From positions 147,311,104 to 147,375,103 of the forward strand of contig NC_092520.1 of assembly GCF_037038585.1 (NCBI RefSeq): DNA of 64,000 nucleotides, written 5' to 3'. Numbering within the stretch: position 1 is the first letter of the stretch; the number at the start of each line of letters is the position of its first letter. Of the stretch, positions 39,379-64,000 are shown one piece after another. The position numbers and the translations under genes are program-made. The notes beneath the pieces were generated by a model. It worked only from the letters and a program-made list of their open reading frames with translations, did no database searches and was not told the DNA's origin. Source of the DNA: Patagioenas fasciata (lineage: Eukaryota; Chordata; Aves; Columbiformes; Columbidae).

Positions 39379-39966
39379 CCACACACAGTGCTCGGCAGCG
39401 TCCGGACGCGGCCGCCGCCACTTCGTTTCAGCTGTGGCCGGGACCAGGGGGGCGCGGAACTGATTTTGCGAGGAAATGCTGCTAGTTACGCGTGGAGGGC
39501 TCGGGTGTCCCGGCCCGGCTGTCCTGACCCGGCTCCGTGTTACCGGCGACGGGATGGGAGTTCTGCTGGCTCTTTGGTGGCGAAGTAGACATTTGCTCCT
39601 ACGGGCGGGTTAGGTGCTGGGCCGTTCCAGCCGGGTTTTGCAAGGGACCCCCTGCCGCTGGACTCCGCAGAGATGCCACCCACGGCAAAGCTGGTCCCAT
39701 CCCTCCCATCCTTTTTGATGCAGAGGGGCGAAGGCTGGCGAGGGACAGGGTGCGTTTGCCCATTTCCGGGCAACGACGGCCGGTCGCCCGCCTTCCTCGA
39801 TTCCGGCAGGACCCGTGCCGCTCCCGGGACAGGCGGTGCGGTCAGGTGAGGGGGCTGCACCTCGCCCCCTTTCCTCCCGGGCTACTTTCGGTGGCGGACA
39901 GCATGCGTCCTTAAAATATAATCTGCCCGGTAACAATCAGCGCGCAGCGGCGAGAGCCCCAGAGCT

Positions 39967-39981
39967 ATTGGCTATGCAAAT
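39967..39981. promoter_or_regulatory. Inverted CCAAT box next to a perfect octamer motif
   Basis: ATTGG (39967-39971, CCAAT on the other strand) is followed by ATGCAAAT (39974-39981), the consensus octamer for POU/OCT factors. The pair sits in the CpG domain about 1.2 kb upstream of the CCND2 start codon. Function is inferred from motifs only. Confidence 0.4.
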
Positions 39982-40919
39982 GGAGGGAGGGGAAGCGGCG
40001 CCCCAAACTCCCCACTCACACTTTTAAGGCGGTATTTCTTGCCCTCCCTCTTAGCCCACCTCCACGGCGCCCGGGGCGGTGCGGGGGGGGACGGCCGCTC
40101 GGAGGAGCGTGCTCTTCGCATGCCCCGGGGGGCCGCCGCCGTTCCGCGCCCACCCGGGCAGCTCATCCCCTGCCGGCCCCGGGAAGCTCCTTCCCCCTCG
40201 GGAGCCTCTGCTCTCCGTAGCAGGCAGCGGCAGAGACTTCGCAAAGTTGACACATTTTGCAGGCGGGGAGCGACTGCGACGGCGGCGAGGTCCGAGTAGG
40301 GTGGAAGTCACCCGGTACGGGACATAACTTCTCTCCCTCCCGCCCCCCCGCTCGGTGACCTCTCTCCCTCCTCCCTCCCTCGCTGCGTTTCCTAGAAAGT
40401 TATATCAGTGTGGCCATGCCGTGCTAAAACGGTTCCCCTGCTAGTAGCGCGTATGTGTGCCGGAGGAAGTAGCATGGTGATTGTTGTTAGATTTCAGCTC
40501 GCGAACGCCGCCGAACCCCCACCCCTCGAGGAGCTTTGGGGTGTTCTTCGGATTTGCTGTTAGGCTGCAGTTAGCAGGGAGCTGTGTGTTCCCTGCAGCT
40601 GCAGATTAAGGGGGTACCGGAGGGGGGAGGAGTGAATCAAGGGCTTGAGCGGGGGAACGGGGCGTGCATCTGGCACCCTGCTGAGCCCCAGGACATTTCA
40701 TCCTTCGCCCCCATCGTCTCGGTAGGTACAGAGGGAGAGCCTGTAGTTTCTTACAATAAGAGGGAGGAAAATAGATTGAGACGGGCACCCGCAGAGGAAA
40801 GTGTGGAGCGGATTTAATTTGGTTGCTGGAAGGAAGAAAAAGAGAAGCTGTCATTTGTGTATGTGTCCCTATACGAGGGCCTCCTGGTTCCTTGTTAGCT
40901 TACAGAGAGGAAAAAAAAA

Positions 40920-41040
40920 AAAACGCGTTTGATGTTACGTCTGACCAGCTGCTGTTCTCCATAATAACAAGAGAGAGAGAGAGAACTGCCTGCCCTGGCG
41001 AGTTGCGTCACTTTTGCTTCAACTTTAGGCTAGAAATCAA
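40920..41040 (+). promoter_or_regulatory. CCND2: CCND2 core promoter region (inferred)
   Basis: This lies just upstream of the inferred TSS inside the CpG domain. Visible motifs: ACGCGT (40923-40928, E2F/MCB-like), a CRE half-like TACGTC (40936-40941), a GA dinucleotide run (about 40969-40984), and TGCGTCAC (41004-41011), which resembles a CRE/AP-1 site. No TATA box at -30 is evident. Motif matches alone do not prove binding. Confidence 0.5.
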
Positions 41041-41218
41041 GAGAGGGAGAGACGAGTTTCAAGGGAGGCAGGAGCGAGCTGGAAAGTCCTGCCGTCTTCC
41101 TCCCACCCACCTACCCCTCCTCCTCCTTTACCCCTCTCCTTTCCCCACCCCTTTCCCCCCCTCCAAAAAAAAAAAAAAAACTTTTCCATCAGAGAAAGAG
41201 GGAGATCTCTTTGGAAAC
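41040..41218 (+). other. CCND2: CCND2 5' untranslated region (approximate)
   Basis: The block at 41049-41065 (gagacgagtttcaaggg) resembles the 5' end of human CCND2 mRNA as I remember it, so transcription probably begins close to 41040. From there to the start codon there is no ATG. A long C/T-rich tract (about 41086-41165) and a run of about 16 adenines precede the start codon. The exact TSS is inferred. Confidence 0.6.
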
Positions 41219-57073
<15,855 letters not shown>

Positions 57074-60000
57074 GTGAGTGTCCCACATTCCTCTTCTCCT
57101 TTCACTTCTGTGGGTGCGGTAGAGAACAGGGCCATCAAACCCAGTCTGATCCTGAAAGCCCAAAGGAGCGAAGGAGTGGGGACTTCCTGCAGAAAGTGGG
57201 TTGCAGGCGTGGAGCCTGCACCTTGCCTGTGGTGCTTTGGATGTCCAAAGCTCCTTGGCTTCCCCTGCAGGATCGATTTTCATTCACGCTTTGTTCAGCA
57301 GCTTGGTGTGGAGAGCCTGCTCTGCCCACTGTGGGTGATGGTCAGACTTGCTGTAGGGGGAAGCTGCCTTGGCTACCGCCCTGGACGATGGGGTGAGCAG
57401 GTAAACAGCATCCCTGGGGGCATGAGGCAAACCAGTATGTGCGTCAGTCCTGTGTTTGCAACCTTGAAACTGCTCCTCGTCCTTATTGAGCTACCATCTA
57501 AACACCTTTCACTTGTGAAGTGAATAATGAGGAAGAGAATAATGAGCTAATCCTCTGGCACTGGCAGGATGCAAAGCAGGTGCAGCCCAGGATGTCTGGG
57601 TTTTTGTCTGTAACTTTGTTAAACCTGCCCCAAGAAGGGCATTTCTTTCCTTGTCAGAAAGTCCTGTTTTCTGTAGGAGAGGTGAATCTGATCAATCGTT
57701 CAATGTGGTTGTGCTCAAGCTCACTCAGAAGTGAGTTTGCTGGTCTGAGGTCAGCTTCTGATGGGGACATCAGAAAAACCCAAACCCGACAGCTGTACTT
57801 AGCAGTCTCAGCAGAAACCTGGGAGGACTGAAAGGAGTGCTCAAGGTGCCTTCCCAAGGAGTGGTGCATCTCGTGCTGCATCCTCATGTCGGTGGGACAC
57901 TGTGGGGAGAGCTTATGCTTCTGCAAATCCAAACTACTCGGTCTATGAATAAATAGGAGTTTCATCTCATGTGAAGCTGACATGTTCAGCTACGTTGAAA
58001 TTCACTCGAAAGAAAATGAGTAAGACTTTCTGAAATGCAGGCCACTAATAAGATTATGCTTTTTTTTTTACCATAAAAATATCAGTTTCCAATTTGTCGT
58101 CCTTAACATGTGCTAGCTACAAGTCCTTTGATTGCTTTTACTGTGCAGGGTAAATACACTGTGCATTAGGTTTGTGATAACATTGTCAAGAGAAAGTTTT
58201 TTGCCAACAAATGTTCTACATTTTGGTTAAAAAGGAGTAGTCACCTTTAAAAAAAAAGGGAAGAATTTCACTTTTTTTTTTTTTTCCTTTCATCGAAATG
58301 GATCCTAATTTTCAAGTGCTGTTCTGGGGCTTCTTGTTTCTTTTGATTGGAACTGGGTTTTGCAGAGAAAAAGGAACATTTCCAATTCTGAATGCTTATA
58401 ATGTGAATCAAGTAGCTGCAGAAAATTAACAGACATTTACTTCAGGTTAAATGAAAATTTTACACAGGTAGTTGCTCTGTTGTGTCTGTTTATAAATGTG
58501 GAGAAACAGAGTGGTGATACGTTACAGTAAGCAGCAGGAGCATGTAAGGAGGAGAATCCTATATAACAATTCAGACTGCATTGCCTGGTGCAAGTATTGC
58601 ACAAAGCTTATTTGTATAGTTGTCACGTTTAAACTGCATAAATTCGTTAAGTTTACTTCGTTTATGTGGATAATAAGAATTATCTGTTATTGGTACTGAT
58701 ATTGGAAGTTATTGCCTGAATGGAATTTTCTCCTTGGATGTTTGTGTGACTGGATGTAACATGATGAGTTAGATGCTGCATCCAGCAAATGTCTGGGAGG
58801 AGTCTTACAAGCAGGTAGATGTGAGAGGGACATGAGAAACTAGGTGGAGGAAGATGAAGATTTAGGGAGAGGCTAGCATCTTGTTAGCAAAGATGCTGTC
58901 TTCAGCCAAGGTTGTGAATATCTACAGAATAAGGAAAATGTTGCTAGCCACTGAGAGCTTCTTGTATAACTCCATGTCTTAACTCCATGGAGTGTCTGAA
59001 AGGTTGGTGCCCCACCACTGTAATTTTCCTTGTTATACGATGATGCCAGATTAACTTGTTCCTGCTGGGCTACTGCTTATTTTTGTGCTTGTTTTTGCTC
59101 ATCTATGCTCACACAACTGTCCATATCCTTGTATTTCAAACCCATCCTGGAACTGATCCAGCTTAAAGAAGGGAGGAAGGACCACTTGTTCCTGTTGTTG
59201 TTTTGGAGCTGGTCAGACAAAGGGGAGCTTGCTTGGTTTCTAAGCTGGATCAGTTCACTGATAAGTTGCCAAGAGCAGCCTCACAAACAGTGGGGAGAAC
59301 TGTGCACCATGGCACAGGGCAGTCCCGCAAGCCGAGATGGAGATGAGAGGAGTATCTGGAACCATCATTGCCTGTAAGCTTCTTGTGCCACAACTATAGA
59401 TGATATACAGCCCAATGAACCACCTTGGTAGTCAACAGGACAAGGGTAACAATGGGAGTGAGAGAATGACAGCGTGGGGTGAGGAATGGGAACACAAATA
59501 GCCCATATGGTGGCAGAGGAGGGACAGGGAGGCTTGCAGAGTGCAGAAGAAGAGAGTAATTGGAAAGCTTAGGGGGAGCCTTCACAAGGTCAGCACCTAC
59601 TTCTGCTGCTGTGATGCAGAACAGAGCACATCACTGCCGGCAGAAATTGCTGGGTAATCCTTTGGAAATCTTTTTGGAGGCAGAGGCAGGAAATGCTCAG
59701 ATACCACCAAAACCCAGACCTAGAATAGATACCCTGAGCAGAGCTCATAGTTTTGTTCCTATTCCAGCTGATTCCAGTCTTGCCATCATCAGACCATGTT
59801 CCCCATATTGGTGAGCTTCAGATAAACTTCTGATATTGTTTCCATAGTATTTTAACACTTGTTGGAAGGAATATGCCAAAGTAACCCTTGCTGGTGTGTT
59901 TGTATTTGATGTCTTTGGTGGATTTTGATCAACCATTGAGTAGCTGTGAGTAGCTGGGTTTCATCTTTCTTGAGATGCCAGAGTTAGTTGTTCAGGGTTG

Positions 60001-63000
60001 TTCTTCATCTTTTCTAAGAGTTTCCCTGTACAGTCACAAGGATCTTTTCCCTCTTTGCTCTTTTCCAGCATGGGCAGGCCTGCATGGTGCTGATGATACT
60101 CAGCCCTTAGGTGCAGGCAAGCAGGCTTGACACATGGGCCAGGTCCACAAGGGCTACCTCATTGGGACCTTGCAAGATATTTAGGTGTACCTTGATTCCT
60201 TGATCACAGGGAAGAGCATTTCCCTTCCTTACCCATATTTTTTGCCAGCAAAAGCATTTTGAGCATCGCTTCCTGACGCAACCCTTTCTGCAGTATCCTG
60301 TTCCTTAGTCACCTTTCCCTTGAGTTATTGCAATTGTGCTGCATGGGGTCATGTTCAGAAGGTCCTGCAAGGATAGATGCAGCTACTGGCTTGCACACCC
60401 ACTCCCACGAGTGTTCCTGCTGCACGTCTCTCTGTGTTTCTTTCTGATTGCTGGTGAGTGCCTTGCTGCTTCACATGTGGAGCCCTGCTTGAATCGGGAT
60501 CCCAGCTGACTCTTCCTCTGCTCGGTCTGGGTGCTCGGGATATTTGGGAAGGCTTGTAGGGACAGAAGTCACAGTAGGGTGTTTCTGATGGAATTTTCTT
60601 TCTCCTTGGTATGGTAGAGCCCATGTTAATTATTTTCCAAGCATGTTGTGAGCATAATACTCAGAACTACTTTATCATGGGAATACATGGCTTTTTTGCT
60701 GTCTTTGGAGTTTTCCTGTATTTTCTCTATTTGTTATTTATTGATACACATTTAAAGCTTATGTTATTTATCATATAGGAGGGACTTGAAGTTTTCTTGA
60801 GCATCCCAGTGCTTCTTAATGTGAGGCCCTTTTTCAGCATCTTGCAGGCTGGACAAACTTTCTTGTGCTGAATTTTTCTATCATTGTTTTAGTCTGAAAG
60901 GAAATACCTGTCAAAACAGCTTACTAGTTCTTAAGTGGCTAGAAATAAAAAGATTATGTTTCTTTGCATTGAAAATGTCTTCATGACTTTTCTTTGAAAT
61001 TAGCAGATTTTATGGTTTTGTTTGTTTGGTTTTTGGTGGTTTTCTGGTCAGAAATGTGGTTTTGCCATCCTGGTGAAAATCTTCCTGAATTTGGCTGAGC
61101 ATATACAACTTTGAAAAAAAGAAAAGTAAATACTCTTCCCAAATAAGAAAGAGCTGTGAACATTTTAGTGATTACATCCTCTCCCAAGAGAAGAAGGGTC
61201 TCAGACCACAGCAGCACAGACGGCAGAGGGAGATTTTCACTCGGCCCCCAAATCAGGGCACACTTGGGACAAAAGGAGCTTCTGAATAATTTAATCGCTA
61301 AAAAATTTAAGTCTTTGCAGAAGTTAGAGGTGCTGTCATTTTGTCAATATGTTTCTGTTGTTATGGCAGAGGTGGCCTTAACTCAAAGTCTGTCTCCTGC
61401 AAGCTTTGAAGTTGCAGCCCAACTAAAGGTGGACAGAATTTTTAACTTGGGGCAAAATAGTGTATTTTTCATTAGCCAGCTATTTGGAAATGGGAGAAAT
61501 ATTTTGGTAGATACTTTCCTGTAACTTGTGTGTTGGAATCAGGGCCCAGGATTGCAAAGTTTCATCCCACTTATTAAAGCTTGAGGGAGAAATAAGCAAC
61601 TGAAAACAGGGTCACAGGGAGGTATTGGGCAGTCTCAGCAATAGGTAGTAATACCATCCTCATCTGTCAAATGTATTGTTGGAAAAAATGTACTGGCTAG
61701 ATTTTGTAAGAGTTAGCCTAAGGCTGTGTTAATGAAGAGTAAAGACTATTGTAATATATTATATGCTGGGACTTAATTGAAGTTGAATGAACAGCTTCAG
61801 TTCTCTCACTTCCTAATTTCTGATGCCCAAGAGCTGTTCCTGCAGCAACACAATTAATTCATCCACACAGTGTGAATGACTTCGTTTTCAAAGAGGAGGT
61901 TAGGGAAGAGGAAGAAATGAGAGCTCCTAGGCTTCAGGAGCAGCACGTGGTAGAAAAGCAAAGGAACTCACAGAAATTACAGTTCTGCAGAGGGAAAACT
62001 TTTTGCTCCCTGCCCCCTCTACACTGTGCCTCCTGGTAGCCCACAGGAAACAGCAGAGAGCTGGGGAAGAGTCCTTCCCAACCAGAGGGTCCATGGGGCT
62101 TCTGCATCTTTTTCTTTTGGTGTGTGTGATTGTTAGCATGGAAGCAGATGATGGGACTTTCTCATTGGCTTTCCAAAAAATGTCAAGCGTGAAAAATTTC
62201 AGCTTCAAAGTTGCAAGCGTATGAAAATAGAGAATGATAATGAAATCCTGATGCAACTTAACTGCAATGAGCTTTTCTGAACTTTAATAACTGCTTTATA
62301 ATAATAATTTGAGGGTGCTATCTGTTTGTAAGGAAATAGCATAAACCAAAAACTGAAATCAGTGGAGTTATTTTAGATTTACACTGGTGTAACTGAGACT
62401 GGAGTTTGGCAGTTAGTACTATGATGTTTTTTATTAGATGTTTCATTAAGAATTAGACCAAAAATACATTATTAATAAACAGCATTTAATTTAGGACCCA
62501 GCTGTTGAGTAAGCAGACAACCAACACACAAGCATTTCTTTCAAAAACACATTGGTGTCAGCTATTCTTGTATGAATCCAAAGCAGCGCTCCAGACTTCA
62601 GACAAGATAATACGCGGCATCCTGCCAGTGTCGTTCTAGGGATAACGGTTATTTCTGATAAATAGCTGCCCTGGGCCATTTGGTGAAGGTTAAATCACAG
62701 TCTGAAGAGGCAGTAACAATGAGGCCATGCAAACCTCAGTTTCATTACGCCTTCCATCTACGAGAATAAACACTAGGTAGCTACTCTTGGAGAAACCGAG
62801 AAGGTCAGCAGCCTTATGGGTAGTGAAAGTAGCTTTGTGTGGTGTATCTAAATTGCCTTTTTTGATCATTATTGTTCCAAAGAATAGCTAAGAACCAGTC
62901 CCACACAGCTTCGCACAGCTCTGTAGGATGGGGATTGCATATTCTGAGCTGTTTTGCTGCCAGAGAGTGGGAACGTTTCCTTTGCTGTTTCAGGGAGAGG

Positions 63001-64000
63001 AGAGCCTGGTGGGCAAAGAGTTAACAGACCTGCTCACAGGAAACGCCTGAGCTCCCTGTGCATCTCTTAGTGGGTCATTGCAGTGGAAAAATAAACAACT
63101 GGGGAAGTCAGGAATTTCCACAGCATCCCAGACCAGCACTCCAGTGCATGCAGTATCCTGTCCCCGGTGGAGCCAGATGCTTCAGAGGAGGATACAAGCA
63201 TCCCCGCCGTGCACAATTACAGGATATGAGGAAGGATAGCTGAATGGGTAGGGCACATCTTACGACCTTGCAATCAATGCTCTGCTTTGCCACAGACTTC
63301 TCTTGGGCAGATCTATATCCTCACCTCCTGGAAGAGCAGCTGGCAGTCCGGCATGCTAACCATGGGTCTGGAACCAGTTTCTCTGGCCCTGCCTGGGAGC
63401 ATTCTCGTAAATCATGTGCAGGGCATGCATGCCCTGGTCTGGTTGCTGCTGGCATCTCCCTTGAGTCTGTCCTGAGTCCTCCTCATGGAGGAGAAGTACA
63501 TTAAGGTTTCTGAGGAGCTCACGAAACTCCTACAGTGGTAGGTAGATGAGGCCTCTACTTGTTAAGAAGCATCTTCGGGCAGAATTCTGTAGGCTAAAGT
63601 CACTGAGAATTAGGCACACAACTAAGTTTTAAAGATAAACCTACTCTGAGCAGCAAGTTACATTGGTTGACCTTGAGAGGTCCCTTCCAACCTCTTTCTA
63701 TGAGGTTGAGCGCACTGAAACATAGAAGTGATTATCTCATATTAAAAACATGTTCAGGCTTACATCATTTACAAATACTGGCATGGTTAGATGCCAAATT
63801 AAGCTGGTTAGTAGCTGTTTGTGTAATGAACTCTGCAGTACCATAGCTGCCAGAAGGGCAGGCCAGGTTCACTCTGTGTGATAGTGAGGGTTGTATGTGC
63901 ACATAAGGAGCATCTTCTTCCTAGAGCCCAGCTCTCAAGGTTGCATCTGGACAATAAAAGGAGTTGTCATCCCCGGCATCAACTGCAGGGGGAAGGTTTT
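57074..64000 (+). other. CCND2: CCND2 intron 4, 5' part (runs off the window)
   Basis: At least 6,927 nt. I searched by eye for the terminal exon (a DCLKACQEQIE-like start) and did not find it. The intron is open in the exon 4 frame to a TGA at 57521-57523, and AATAAA follows at 57948-57953. A short CR1 3' end is near 63660. The rest shows nothing I can name. Confidence 0.8.
63660..63705 (+). mobile_element. Short CR1 LINE 3' tail in intron 4
   Basis: ttggttgaccttgagaggtc followed by ccttccaacctctttctatg matches the terminal CR1 segment. Confidence 0.8.

Noticed and set aside
57074-64000. Search for the terminal CCND2 exon
   Set aside because: No sequence encoding the DCLKACQEQIE-like start was found; human intron 4 is around 11 kb, so the exon probably lies beyond the window.

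Overview
The window is nuclear DNA from a vertebrate, almost certainly a bird. It carries several CR1 LINE fragments with the avian 3' end (patches of 'tcatagaatcatagaa' and 'gtcccttccaac'). It also carries a CpG-rich promoter and the first four coding exons of a cyclin D2 gene (CCND2, + strand) whose protein is close to vertebrate cyclin D2. There are no prokaryotic genes, no CRISPR array and no operons.

Layout. Positions 1 to about 38,000 are AT-rich, gene-free DNA upstream of CCND2. This stretch holds microsatellites (a 566-nt pure purine tract at 611-1176 and a GGAGA pentamer array at 20963-21120), CR1 fragments on both strands, and two copies of a 227-bp TA-flanked palindromic DNA transposon (3860-4086 and 8650-8876). 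Positions 38,040-43,850 form a broad CpG-rich domain with the CCND2 promoter, exon 1 (41219-41413), intron 1 and exon 2 (42949-43164). Exon 3 is at 45875-46034 and exon 4 at 56943-57073. The final coding exon (the PEST-like C-terminal tail) was not found, so the window ends inside intron 4.

The four exons join in frame to give 234 residues, including the LxCxE motif, the whole N-terminal cyclin box and most of the C-terminal cyclin fold. The product is expected to activate CDK4/6 in G1. It is 6 codons shorter in exon 4 than human cyclin D2.

No new multi-gene system is visible. The points most worth checking are: the open reading frame that continues 149 codons past the exon 4 donor, with a poly(A) signal downstream (an arrangement like cyclin D1b); the exon 4 shortening; the 227-bp transposon pair; a divergent pair of TATA boxes in the upstream CpG domain; and several intronic hairpins.
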